Shown: positions 37,004 to 45,433 of the stretch, one piece after another
Layout: every line of letters starts with the position of its first letter
Position numbering within the stretch: the stretch's first letter is position 1
Source: Lentibacillus jeotgali
GTDB lineage: Bacteria; Bacillota; Bacilli; Bacillales; Amphibacillaceae
Reading direction: 5' to 3'
Assembly: GCF_000224785.1 (NCBI RefSeq)
Contig: NZ_AGAV01000003.1
Location: 62,001 to 126,000, forward strand
Length of the DNA: 64,000 nucleotides
Program-made: the position numbers and the translations under genes
Notes under the pieces: model-generated
What the model was told of the DNA's origin: nothing
The model's input: only the letters and a program-made list of their open reading frames with translations
Database searches by the model: none

Positions 37004-38014
37004 ATGACTCAATCAAAAGCTCGCATTACAGCCGTTGGAAGTTATGTACCGAAACGTATATTATCTAATGCTGATTTAGAAAAAATTGTTGACACAAATG
37101 ATGAGTGGATCACTCAGAGAACAGGTATGAAAGAACGTCGCATAACAGAGGAAAATGAATTTACATCCGATTTATGTATTAAGGCGGTGGAAAAAATAGT
37201 ACAAGATTATAATAAGAATCTTGACGATGTTGATTTAATTATTGTTTCCACCTCTACAGCAGATTACGCATTTCCAAGTGTAGCTTGTCAAGTTCAAGAA
37301 CATTTTAACTTGAAAAGTACTGGTGCATTTGATTTGAATGCGACATGTGCTGGGTTTACATATGGGTTACACGTAGCCAATGGTTTAATTACCTCCGGAC
37401 TTCACAAAAAAATATTGGTAATTGGGGGAGAGACGTTATCGAAAGTTACGGATTACACTGATCGTTCGTCATGTGTTCTGTTCGGCGATGGGGCTGGCGC
37501 GGTATTAGTTGAATATGATGAACAAAACCCCAGTTTTATATCTTCTGTTTTAGGGACGAATGGGGAAGGTGGGATCCATCTTTATCGTACTGGATTGTCA
37601 AAGCAAATGAATGGTATGGATTTGCTTGGGAATGGAAATATGGTTCAGAATGGGCGCGAAGTATATAAGTGGGCGGTACGAATGGTTCCAATTGGTCTCC
37701 AGACATTGTTAGAAAGAGCAAATTTAAAAACAGAAGACATTGATTGGTTTGTACCTCATAGCGCAAATTTAAGAATGATTGAATCTATTGGTGAAAAATC
37801 ACATATTAGTATGGACAACACATTATACAGTGTTGAAAATATGGGAAATACTTCATCGGCATCGATACCATTAGCACTCGACCTCGGAATAAAAGAAGAT
37901 AAATTACATTATGATGATACGGTTATCCTGTATGGATTTGGCGGGGGACTCACATATACCGGATTGATTGTTAAATGGGGAGTTCCTGACCGATCAAAAA
38001 CCACTCAAAAGTAA
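37004..38014 (+). CDS. 3-oxoacyl-ACP synthase III (FabH-like), accessory copy
   Basis: 336-aa thiolase-fold enzyme that condenses an acyl-CoA starter with malonyl-ACP. The catalytic Cys lies in DLNATCAGFTYGLHVANGL (about residue 115), His in WFVPHSANLRMI, and Asn in MGNTSSASIPLAL. N-terminal GSYVPKRILSNADLEKIVDTNDEWITQRTGMKERRI is typical. It is flanked by array repeats on both sides, so probably a cargo copy distinct from the core fabH; it may alter starter selection (branched-chain lipids) or serve a secondary pathway. Ribosome binding site AAGGAGTG. Confidence 0.88.
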   Translation: MTQSKARITAVGSYVPKRILSNADLEKIVDTNDEWITQRTGMKERRITEENEFTSDLCIKAVEKIVQDYNKNLDDVDLIIVSTSTADYAFPSVACQVQEHFNLKSTGAFDLNATCAGFTYGLHVANGLITSGLHKKILVIGGETLSKVTDYTDRSSCVLFGDGAGAVLVEYDEQNPSFISSVLGTNGEGGIHLYRTGLSKQMNGMDLLGNGNMVQNGREVYKWAVRMVPIGLQTLLERANLKTEDIDWFVPHSANLRMIESIGEKSHISMDNTLYSVENMGNTSSASIPLALDLGIKEDKLHYDDTVILYGFGGGLTYTGLIVKWGVPDRSKTTQK

Positions 38015-38030
38015 TAAATACTTGATTGCA

Positions 38031-38108
38031 ACTATTCCTCAAACGGGCGCTAATCTTTAATAAGGATTGGCGCCAAAATTGCATATAAGGGCCATTTTGT
38101 GCAATAAG
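38031..38108 (+). repeat. Array repeat R3 (complete, both halves)
   Basis: Left half CAAACGGGCGC...TAATAAG, GGCGCC, then right half AAGGGCCATTTTGTGCAATAAG. One of the best-preserved copies; it starts 16 nt after the FabH-like stop. Confidence 0.85.
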
Positions 38109-38147
38109 AAAACTTTTAAATTTATATAATGAAATGGGGATTTGAGC

Positions 38148-38891
38148 GTGAAAATTTTTGATTCGCATTTCCATATTATTGATTTTGACTTTCCAATTAT
38201 AGAAAACCAAGGATATATACCACCGAGCTATGTTGCGTCAGATTATCAAAAGGAAACTGCTGATTTGAATGTGCAGGGTGGAGCGATTGTATCTGGCTCT
38301 TTCCAAGGATTTGATCAAGATTACTTGTTGAAGGCACTTAAACAAATGGGTTCAACATTTTGCGGTGTTACGCAATTGCCGTTTACTGTGACAGATGATG
38401 AAGTCTTGAACTTACACAACAAAGGGGTAAGGGCATTACGATTTAATATCAAACGAGGTGGATCAGAAGCTTTATCAAAACTCGACTACTTTGCAAGAAG
38501 AGTTTATGATCTGGCTGGGTGGCACAGTGAACTTTATATTGATGCAAAAGAGTTGCCCGAAATTGCGTCAACGATTGAAAGATTACCTGCCATATCGATT
38601 GACCACTTAGGACTATCTGAAGAAGGGTTACCACATTTATTAAGATTAGTGGATAAAGGGATTAGAGTTAAAGCCACTGGTTTTGGTCGTGTGCAATTTA
38701 ATATCCAGAATGTCTTAAAATCAATTTATGATGTTAACCCAGATGCCCTTATGTTTGGAACAGATTTACCATCTACAAGAGCGAAAAGACCTTTTGAGTA
38801 TGGAGATATTGAATTGATACAGCAACTATTTGACGAACAAGCTGCTGAAAAAATTCTGTACACGAATGCTTATCAATGGTATTTCAAATAA
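38148..38891 (+). CDS. Amidohydrolase-family TIM-barrel metal hydrolase
   Basis: About 247 aa. N-terminal metal motif FDSHFHIIDFDFP (HxH), GVRALRFNIKRGG, then SIDHLGLSE with a metal/catalytic His, and C-terminal LMFGTDLPSTRAKRPFEYGDIELI with the TDxP motif of amidohydrolase-2/gluconolactonase-related lactonases. It likely hydrolyses a cyclic ester or decarboxylates an aromatic acid; the substrate is undefined. The GTG at 38148 is chosen for its spacing to ATGGGGA; an in-frame TTG is at 38142. Single-gene unit between repeats. Confidence 0.75.
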   Translation: MKIFDSHFHIIDFDFPIIENQGYIPPSYVASDYQKETADLNVQGGAIVSGSFQGFDQDYLLKALKQMGSTFCGVTQLPFTVTDDEVLNLHNKGVRALRFNIKRGGSEALSKLDYFARRVYDLAGWHSELYIDAKELPEIASTIERLPAISIDHLGLSEEGLPHLLRLVDKGIRVKATGFGRVQFNIQNVLKSIYDVNPDALMFGTDLPSTRAKRPFEYGDIELIQQLFDEQAAEKILYTNAYQWYFK

Positions 38892-38897
38892 TTTACT

Positions 38898-38975
38898 TAT
38901 TCCTCAATCGGGCACTGTAATTGAATTAGAGCAGCGCCCGTGTTTCTTATAAGAGCCAGAGTGTTGATTTGTTGT
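38898..38975 (+). repeat. Array repeat R4
   Basis: CAATCGGGCAC...GAATTAG, GCGCCC, then AAGAGCCAGAGTGTTG. Left-half C replaced by A in GGGCAC. Confidence 0.75.
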
Positions 38976-39041
38976 GTCAAAAGTAAGAAAATATTTGTAG
39001 ATGCTTTAGCTTCATCTTAATCCCCAAGAGGAGGGGGATTT

Positions 39042-39188
39042 ATGAATGACAATAAATTGTATAATCAACTCGTAGAATACTTTGAACGTCAACTTTGACG
39101 CACACTATCCAAAAAGGAAGAAACTTTTGTTCAATGGATGGCACATCAAAATAGTGTAGATTGTGACAATAATAGAAATGGTGAGTGA
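39042..39188 (+). pseudogene. Small ORF interrupted by TGA
   Basis: ATG with GAGGAGGGGG upstream; the frame MNDNKLYNQLVEYFERQL-stop-RTLSKKEETFVQWMAHQNSVDCDNNRNGE is open apart from TGA at 39096-39098. The continuing coding character after the stop suggests a nonsense mutation in a 48-aa helical protein. No family recognised. It precedes the Sda-like gene by 7 nt, so the two were probably co-translated. Confidence 0.5.
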
Positions 39189-39195
39189 TTAAAAT

Positions 39196-39348
39196 ATGTC
39201 CCTAAAACTATTGTGTAATTATGTCCTTTCAGAGGCTTATGAAAAGGCAAGGCAGGAAGGTTTAGATGAGGATTTTATTGATTTGCTTAAAAATGAATTG
39301 AATCATCGTGATTTATTGGATTTGGATCAGGATATTGTAATTAATTAA
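39196..39348 (+). CDS. sda: Sda-like checkpoint inhibitor of sporulation kinase
   Basis: 50 aa. MSLKLLCNYVLSEAYEKARQEGLDEDFIDLLKNELNHRDL aligns with the Sda helical hairpin pattern (L..-LLIESY.KA...L..DFI.LI..EI.RR.L): conserved Tyr, Lys-Ala, Leu, Asp-Phe-Ile and Glu positions are kept. Sda binds the dimerisation domain of sporulation histidine kinases and blocks autophosphorylation. A second, divergent copy on a mobile-looking unit could shift the decision to sporulate. The ATG follows the TGA of the preceding ORF; the length fits the family (about 46-52 aa). Confidence 0.6.
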   Translation: MSLKLLCNYVLSEAYEKARQEGLDEDFIDLLKNELNHRDLLDLDQDIVIN

Positions 39349-39427
39349 ACAAGACGATCGGGCGCCATTCTTGAATAAAAGATTGACGCCCGTGTCATAT
39401 ATATAAGGGTCAATTGTTGAATGAAAC
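39349..39427 (+). repeat. Array repeat R5
   Basis: CGATCGGGCGCCATTCTTGAATAA, GACGCCC, then AAGGGTCAATTGTTGAATGA. It begins directly at the Sda-like stop codon. Confidence 0.8.
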
Positions 39428-39490
39428 TTTTTGGACTAATCCCATAGGTGTAGTCAAAGGATGCTTTCAACTTTTAAAGAGGGGGCAGTC

Positions 39491-39874
39491 TTATTTTTTA
39501 TCCTGCTTCTTATCCAATATGGATCTTAGTTCTTTAATATCCTCTTCAGACAGGTCTTCATCCTGAATGAATTGAACGAGCATCGATTTCAAGGTGCCGT
39601 CATAGAATCGTTTTACAAAGGAGTCTGTTTTGGCACGTTGGCACTCGTCTTGGGAATAAAACGGGTAGAATGTATAAACTCTCTGATTTTTATGGACGCC
39701 GACAACTTCTTTTTTAGTGAGCCGATCCAACAGTGTACGTACGGTTTTCGGCTTCCAGTTCGTCTGTGCTTGCAAGGATGAAATGATATCATTTGCTGTT
39801 TGCGGCGCCTTTTCCCAGAGAACTTTTAAGACTTCCCATTCCGACTCTGAAATAGTGGGTATTTTATTCGTCAC
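39491..39874 (-). CDS. blaI: BlaI/MecI-type penicillinase repressor
   Basis: 127-aa winged-helix repressor: ISESEWEVLKVLWEKAPQTANDIISSLQAQTNWKPKTVRTLLDRLTKKEVVGVHKNQRVYTFYPF, then a dimerisation helix region. In this family BlaR1 signalling leads to cleavage of BlaI and induction of bla. Stop/start spacing to blaR1 is 1 bp, so the two are co-transcribed. A matching double operator lies upstream of bla. Confidence 0.92.
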   Translation of the reverse strand: MTNKIPTISESEWEVLKVLWEKAPQTANDIISSLQAQTNWKPKTVRTLLDRLTKKEVVGVHKNQRVYTFYPFYSQDECQRAKTDSFVKRFYDGTLKSMLVQFIQDEDLSEEDIKELRSILDKKQDKK

Positions 39875-39875
39875 G

Positions 39876-41669
39876 TTATTCCCTGCCTTTACCTTTTAAA
39901 TAGATGCCTTTATCGTACAAAATGGATTTCGTAATTTCAGCAGCTATACTGCCACTGCCATGATGGTCGCTTTCAATATTAGTTGCGAAAAAATACGTAT
40001 TGTTTTCTGTTTCTACATATCCAATGAACCAGCCATTCACATTTTTCCCGTTGACCGTTCCTGTGCCGGTTTTGCCATAGAGTGTTGCACTGTCTTTCGT
40101 CTCCAGTTTGATGGCATCTTTTATGAATTGAATGTTCTTACCATCAAATCCAAATTGGTTTGTATAAAAGTCTTTGAGTGTCTGCACCTGCTCAATCGGT
40201 GAAATTTTTAAGGAAGATTCAAGCCAATAGTCTTCGGTTCCACCCGACAGATTCTGATTGCCGTACTGTATTTTATCAAGGTAAGATTCAATGTTTTTCA
40301 TTTGTACCTTTTTGTCCAGTTGCTGGAAGTACCAAGTTACGGAATTTTCCATTGCAGTAAGTAAATTTTGATTCTGGTTCCAGCTTTGATAAGGATACGA
40401 GTTCCCATTCCACTTCATGGAGTTGTCATTTCGTGCGATGACTTCGGACTCTAATGCAAATAGTGCACTGTAAATTTTGTACGTGGAATTTGGCGAAACC
40501 CGTAATGTGCTTTTGTCTTTATTATAGATATTGTATTGTTCCTCCTGCAAATCGTACAGTACAAAACTACCTTCATATCCACTGAAAAATGCGCTTAAAT
40601 CCTCATACATTGTCTGCTTATTGTCGAAATCAATCCTATCATCACCATAAGGCATTGCAGAAACAATTGGTATCTGACTCACGACAATTCCGACAAGAAG
40701 TATAAAAACCAGGATGCTTTTCAGTTTTAGTAGCTTTGTTTCAGATCTAAAGGCTGCAATACGTTCAATCCGTTTTTTTAATTGTTTTTTTGAACTAGCG
40801 ATTTGGTTAACCATTGAGAAATGCCTTGGAAGATAGGATTTATCCGCAAACATAATAATCGTGTTTCCGTATGCTGCATGCTGGTATTGATCCAATGTAT
40901 TTAGGACAGCACTGTCACACGCGATTTCTCGGTCCAACCGCATTTCCCTGAACGCCATCCAGATCAGTGGATTAAACCAGTATAAAATCTGGAATAAGAC
41001 GATCAGATAATTTATGGCAATGTCTTTATATTTATAGTGATGTAATTCATGCAGCAAAATGTATTTTATTTCATCCATGGACAGCCACGCTTCAGCATGA
41101 CTCGGCAAGACTATATAGGTTTTAAATATCCCGAACGTCAATGGTGATTTGATCAATGGCGATTCTCCCAATACCAGTGGTCGTGATACATTCAACAGTT
41201 GTTTGCACTGTTTGAATAATGATAGAACCCTGCTATTCGTTAGCAGGATTATGGACTTTTTAATTTGTCGCAGTTTTATCCATGCGTGAATGGAGAGAGC
41301 AATCATCACGAGCATGCCTACAATCCATGTGATGGTTAAAACGTGATTCAAAAATGTCAAATCAATCCGGTTAACGGATGTTGAAAAATCGTGCATCCAA
41401 TTTCCATTTTCCCATGATCTAGGGTTTTCGGTTGTAGTCACAGATGGTAACGGATTACTGTTTTGGTTCCCGTTCCACGTGAACTTATCTCCGAAGTTTA
41501 ATAATTGGGTTGGAATATAAGGTAATAGTAAAGCGATTAGTAACAGGAACCAGAGATTATATTTCCATTTGGATGACAATTGGTTCTTAAAAATCTTTCG
41601 GATCAGCATGATAGCGATGATCATGATAGAAGATATGAACATACTAACAGCCAGATGGAGGACAGACAT
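39876..41669 (-). CDS. blaR1: BlaR1-type beta-lactam sensor metalloprotease
   Basis: 597 aa. Four transmembrane segments frame an M56 peptidase domain with the zinc motif LLHELHHYKYKD and a DREIACD segment. The extracellular C-terminal domain is a class-D-like penicillin sensor with SPNSTYKIYSAL (acylated Ser in STYK), ENSVTWYFQQL and GKTGTG. It senses beta-lactams outside the cell and triggers proteolytic removal of BlaI. Operon order bla-blaR1-blaI on the minus strand, opposite to the surrounding array genes. Confidence 0.93.
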   Translation of the reverse strand: MSVLHLAVSMFISSIMIIAIMLIRKIFKNQLSSKWKYNLWFLLLIALLLPYIPTQLLNFGDKFTWNGNQNSNPLPSVTTTENPRSWENGNWMHDFSTSVNRIDLTFLNHVLTITWIVGMLVMIALSIHAWIKLRQIKKSIILLTNSRVLSLFKQCKQLLNVSRPLVLGESPLIKSPLTFGIFKTYIVLPSHAEAWLSMDEIKYILLHELHHYKYKDIAINYLIVLFQILYWFNPLIWMAFREMRLDREIACDSAVLNTLDQYQHAAYGNTIIMFADKSYLPRHFSMVNQIASSKKQLKKRIERIAAFRSETKLLKLKSILVFILLVGIVVSQIPIVSAMPYGDDRIDFDNKQTMYEDLSAFFSGYEGSFVLYDLQEEQYNIYNKDKSTLRVSPNSTYKIYSALFALESEVIARNDNSMKWNGNSYPYQSWNQNQNLLTAMENSVTWYFQQLDKKVQMKNIESYLDKIQYGNQNLSGGTEDYWLESSLKISPIEQVQTLKDFYTNQFGFDGKNIQFIKDAIKLETKDSATLYGKTGTGTVNGKNVNGWFIGYVETENNTYFFATNIESDHHGSGSIAAEITKSILYDKGIYLKGKGRE

Positions 41670-41756
41670 TTCTTTATCTCCTTAATCGCGAAGGTATTTA
41701 CACAAAGCGCCTCTATTTTACCACTCAAGTCCATTTTATTGTTATGGAAAGAAATG

Positions 41757-41800
41757 CAAAAAAAGAAGGGTCACACATGCCGTCCCTGACTGGCATGTGT
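41757..41800 (-). terminator. Terminator/attenuator between bla and blaR1
   Basis: ACACATGCC / GGCATGTGT stem; on the minus strand it is followed by a T-rich run (CTTCTTTTTTTG). It may allow high bla and lower blaR1-blaI expression. Confidence 0.75.
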
Positions 41801-41813
41801 GTCCCGGATTTTC

Positions 41814-42743
41814 TTATTTAAAAGCGTTCAGTGTGATTTCGGCAGCCTTTGCAATCAGTGCATCATCATATTCGGCATTCTCTGTATCGTGCCGGGACAT
41901 AATTGCAATGACGATTGGTTCTTTGTTCGGTGGCCATACAACGGCAATGTCATTTCTTGTTCCGTAGGTTCCGGCTCCGCTTTTATCAACAACTGTCCAC
42001 TTTTCAGGTGCGCCTGCACGTATTAATGGATCTCCTGATTCATTGCCTGTCATCCAGTCGATAAGCAATTCACGTTTATCACCTGGCAGAAAGTCACCAA
42101 GGGCGACCTTCTTCAGATTGGTGGCCATAGCTCTCGGTGTGCTTGTATCACGCTTGTTCCCCGGTGTGAATTCATTCAATTCGGTTTCGTATCGTTCAGG
42201 CTGGGTAACGTCATCGCCAATGTCACGTAAGGCATGCTCAAATTTATCAGGACCCCCAATCGCCTCAAGTAGAAGATTCCCCGCAGTGTTGTCACTTTTC
42301 CGGATGGCCGCTTCACTTATTTCCAACAGCGTCAATCCGGCATCCACATGTTTTTCAGTAACCGGAGAATAAGTAACCAAATCATCATTGGTGTATGTAA
42401 CGACTTTTTCAAGATTTTCTATGTTGTTTTGCTTAAGCAAGATTGCTGCAGCCAAAGGTTTGAAGGTGGATGAATAGGCAAAACGTTCATTCGGTCGGTA
42501 TTCGATGGTTTGTTTCGTCCCTGTATCCATTGCATAGACACTGATTTGGGCATCAAACTCATTTTCAAGCTGTACAAACTTTTCATCCTTATTGATCGTT
42601 TGCTTTGATTCATTCTCCTTGTCGGATGATGTATCGGTCTTATTACCTGCATTTCCGCACGCGGTAAGTATTGTTAGTAACAGCAACGTTATGGACAGTG
42701 TAAACAGGTGCATACCGATTTTGGATGGGCTCGTTTTTCTCAT
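41814..42743 (-). CDS. bla: Class A beta-lactamase, lipoprotein form
   Basis: 309 aa. Lipoprotein signal ending LLLTILTAC-GN. Catalytic motifs: Ser70-type SSTFK in AYSSTFKPLAAA, SDN in IRKSDNTAGNLL, the Glu166 loop ETELNEFTPG, and KSG in VVDKSGAGTYG (KTG equivalent). It hydrolyses penicillins and possibly other beta-lactams; the spectrum cannot be inferred. Inducible through BlaR1/BlaI. Intact, with all active-site residues. Confidence 0.95.
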   Translation of the reverse strand: MRKTSPSKIGMHLFTLSITLLLLTILTACGNAGNKTDTSSDKENESKQTINKDEKFVQLENEFDAQISVYAMDTGTKQTIEYRPNERFAYSSTFKPLAAAILLKQNNIENLEKVVTYTNDDLVTYSPVTEKHVDAGLTLLEISEAAIRKSDNTAGNLLLEAIGGPDKFEHALRDIGDDVTQPERYETELNEFTPGNKRDTSTPRAMATNLKKVALGDFLPGDKRELLIDWMTGNESGDPLIRAGAPEKWTVVDKSGAGTYGTRNDIAVVWPPNKEPIVIAIMSRHDTENAEYDDALIAKAAEITLNAFK

Positions 42744-42842
42744 ATTGGTACCTTCTCTCTATTAGATTGAATTGCTCATATTTGTTTTCTTCGTTTACCA
42801 ACCGTTATTTGTAAGCATTTTATACCTCCTTATTAACTCTAT

Positions 42843-42877
42843 GACTACAACTGTAGTGTAATACTACAGTTGTAGTC
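42843..42877 (-). promoter_or_regulatory. Double BlaI operator upstream of bla
   Basis: A perfect 14-bp inverted repeat: GACTACAACTGTAG, 7 nt, CTACAGTTGTAGTC. Each arm is itself a TACA-NN-TGTA dyad, the BlaI/MecI recognition pattern. About 100 bp upstream of the bla start codon. Confidence 0.85.
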
Positions 42878-43149
42878 TATAAAATGTCAAGCTAAAATTT
42901 AAAAGTAGTTTGACACAATCTTGAAGTGTTTTTCTGTGAAAGTGGAGAATGGTGTGGGCAAGTATGTCATGGAATAGGAAAAGGTATCGATTACAAAGAT
43001 GAGGGCGCAGATCGTGGAATAAAGGAAGGATAGGATTTTTAGGTGGATCTTATATGTTAAAATATTATTATTCACTTTGGGGAGTGAGATGTAAATGGAA
43101 AATAACACTGCAACCGAATTATGGAATGACTATTCGCGGAGGAATTATT
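42878..43149. other. Divergent intergenic region bla / GH3 gene
   Basis: AT-rich spacer; no gene seen. The in-frame extension of the GH3 ORF back to 43054 has no better ribosome binding site than the one at 43138. Confidence 0.35.
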
Positions 43150-44862
43150 ATGATTAAGCGCATCACCATTATAACCCTTATTGCTATCATCGCTCTTGGG
43201 GCGGCTTTCTTTTTCATTCGTTCATTGGCTGATAATACAAATGGTAAACAAGCAGACCAACAACCAAAGAATCCATCATCGGGTCATGAAAATGTAGAGA
43301 TCCAGGAGCCGGAAGAAGCTTTGGACAACATATTCAACTTAGCCAAACAAGGAAAAATCCCGGAAAGCAATATCGTTGTCGGTGAAACGACCACCGATGC
43401 GGTGCAAGAAACTTTGGGGGAACCGGAAAAGACCACGGATACGGATGTTGGTCGTTTTTTGAACTATCCGTCACATGACATTGATGTCGGTATTACAGAG
43501 GGTATTGTGTCTGATATGCGTTCATCACAGGGTCAATTCAAGTCGTTCGATTTTGATACAATTAAATCAAATAAAAAGTCCGATGATACGCGTTACTACC
43601 AAAACGAAGATTACAATCAAATCATTCTTGTCTATGAACTTTCCAACAATTATGTCTTGAAATGGGTGTTGCCGAAACCTGCCGATGATTCAGATAACCC
43701 TAATGTAGATCATATTTCATTATCAAAAGAAATTAGCGGGAGTGGTGTAACTGATGAGAAAGGTGATAATCCCAGTGATACAGGCAACGATGATATGAGC
43801 CTTGATGAAAAAATTGGACAAATGATATTCAGCGGGGTCGATGGAACGGAAATGACCACTGAAACAAAAGACATCATCCAAAAGTACCATGTTGGAGGTA
43901 TCATTTTATATGCCAATAACATCAACAGTAAGACGCAAACTGTCAACTTTTTAAAAGGGATGAAAGCTGCGAATGCTGACAATTCTTATCCATTATTTTT
44001 GGGTGTTGATGAAGAAGGCGGCCGTGTGACACGAATGCCTGATGGAGTGAAAAGCCTGCCGTCGAGCCGTTCGATTGGAGAACTGAGCGACAAGAATGTA
44101 TCCTTCAATGTCGGTACCATCCTCGGTGAGCAGATGAAGGCACTCGGTTTCAATTTGGACTTCGCGCCTGTCCTCGACGTTAACAGCAATCCAGATAATT
44201 CTGTTATCGGAGATCGTTCATTTGGTGACGACCCCGATATTGTCGCCAGGATGGGCATCCAGACAATGAAAGGAGTTCAGAGTGAAGGGATTATTTCAGT
44301 TATAAAACATTTTCCTGGGCACGGGGATACGAGCAAAGATTCTCATTTGCAACTCCCAAAGGTTGATAAAAGCTACAAGGAGCTGTCCAAATTAGAACTT
44401 ATACCTTTCAAAAGAGCCATCTCAGAAGGTGCGGACGTCAGCATGGTTGCACATATCTTGTTGCCAAAAATCGACGCAAATGATCCGGCATCCATGTCAA
44501 AAGAAGTGATAACGGGTATTTTGCGGGAGGATTTTAATTTTGATGGCGTCGTCATGACCGACGACTTGACGATGGAGGCAATAACAGATCATTATCATGT
44601 CGCACAAGCAGCAGTCCAAGCGGTGAAAGCGGGTGCAGACTCATTGCTTGTTGGACATAACCCGGATTTGATTTCCACTGTTTTTGATAAATTGAAAGAG
44701 GCTGTTGAAAATGGAGAAATAAGCGAGGACAGGATAGACGAAAGTGTGGAACGCATCACTGATTTGAAAGAAAATTATCAGCTGTCGAATGAAAAAAAGC
44801 GAGTACCCAATTTCCAATCGATTAATAAAAATGTGGAAGCCATTTTGAAAAAGGTATCCTAA
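43150..44862 (+). CDS. nagZ: GH3 beta-N-acetylhexosaminidase (NagZ-like) with N-terminal DUF4309-like domain
   Basis: 570 aa. N-terminal membrane anchor (RITIITLIAIIALGAAFFFIRS), then about 150 residues resembling the YjgB/DUF4309 extracytoplasmic domain (VGETTTDAVQETLGEPEKTTDTDVGRFLNYPSHDIDVGI), then a GH3 domain: SLDEKIGQMIFSG, FLGVDEEGGRVTRM, IKHFPGHGDTSKDSHLQLP (His/Asp catalytic loop), MTDDLTMEAI. NagZ enzymes release GlcNAc from muropeptides or teichoate-linked sugars. The ATG at 43150 follows GCGGAGG. Divergent from bla; the co-location suggests a cell-wall-stress module, but that is inference. Confidence 0.82.
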   Translation: MIKRITIITLIAIIALGAAFFFIRSLADNTNGKQADQQPKNPSSGHENVEIQEPEEALDNIFNLAKQGKIPESNIVVGETTTDAVQETLGEPEKTTDTDVGRFLNYPSHDIDVGITEGIVSDMRSSQGQFKSFDFDTIKSNKKSDDTRYYQNEDYNQIILVYELSNNYVLKWVLPKPADDSDNPNVDHISLSKEISGSGVTDEKGDNPSDTGNDDMSLDEKIGQMIFSGVDGTEMTTETKDIIQKYHVGGIILYANNINSKTQTVNFLKGMKAANADNSYPLFLGVDEEGGRVTRMPDGVKSLPSSRSIGELSDKNVSFNVGTILGEQMKALGFNLDFAPVLDVNSNPDNSVIGDRSFGDDPDIVARMGIQTMKGVQSEGIISVIKHFPGHGDTSKDSHLQLPKVDKSYKELSKLELIPFKRAISEGADVSMVAHILLPKIDANDPASMSKEVITGILREDFNFDGVVMTDDLTMEAITDHYHVAQAAVQAVKAGADSLLVGHNPDLISTVFDKLKEAVENGEISEDRIDESVERITDLKENYQLSNEKKRVPNFQSINKNVEAILKKVS

Positions 44863-44908
44863 AAGTTTTTCAACAGCACATGAGTGAAACTGTACAGCGT
44901 TACAGTTG

Positions 44909-44936
44909 GGAATCCCTGACCCAAAAGGCAGGGTTC
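44909..44936 (+). repeat. Hairpin at the group IIC intron insertion site
   Basis: ATCCCTG...CAGGGTT stem directly upstream of the intron's 5' GTGCG, the type of terminator-like hairpin that group IIC introns target. Confidence 0.6.
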
Positions 44937-44937
44937 C

Positions 44938-45297
44938 GTGCGAAGGGCGTGACCCATGAAGATCAATGCAAGTAGACTTTCGGATGTCTGTGGAAGTGGA
45001 CAGATGCTGGATAGAAGTCAGGAATCGACTGATGCCAGGGTGGGACAAACGTATACCGTCCATCGCTTGTGGGAGGAAACAGGGATCGCAAAAAGCTATC
45101 AGCCCTGTGTCAATCGCATATTAAGAGGAGAAACAGAACAAAGGAAGATACGAAAGCAATGACGTAAAGGGAGTAAACAGATCATCTGTTTAATGACCTT
45201 TATCTCTAAAAGAGACGCCATGGGAGGAGCCACATGCGTAGACCCGCATGTGTGGAGCTGTGAGAGACGTAGTCACTAATGGCTACGCCTACTCGGT
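44938..45297 (+). mobile_element. ORF-less group IIC intron (remnant or trans-dependent)
   Basis: Begins GTGCGAAGGGCGTGACCC, as in other IIC introns. Domain V is recognisable (GGAGCCACATGCG...CGCATGTGTGGAGCTGTGAGAG, about 45232-45266), as is the domain VI end GTAGTCACTAATGGCTAC then GCCTACTCGGTT. At about 360 nt it lacks a reverse transcriptase; the domain IV loop holds only about 100 nt. It could only move with a maturase supplied in trans. The RT in the window belongs to a different-looking intron. Confidence 0.75.
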
Positions 45298-45357
45298 TAA
45301 TCACAAGTAATATCAAAATCCAAGAAGAATTAAACTTGTATATCTGTGGTCTTCCGC

Positions 45358-45425
45358 TATACGAAGGGCGCGAGAACCGAATAAAAAGTGCGCTGTTTCT
45401 TGATTTATGGGCTAGGTTGTGGAGT
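45358..45425 (+). repeat. Array repeat R6
   Basis: CGAAGGGCGCGAGAACCGAATAA, TGCGC, then TATGGGCTAGGTTGTGGAG. It lies 60 nt after the IIC intron and just before a small frameshifted gene. Confidence 0.75.
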
Positions 45426-45433
45426 GAAGTATT

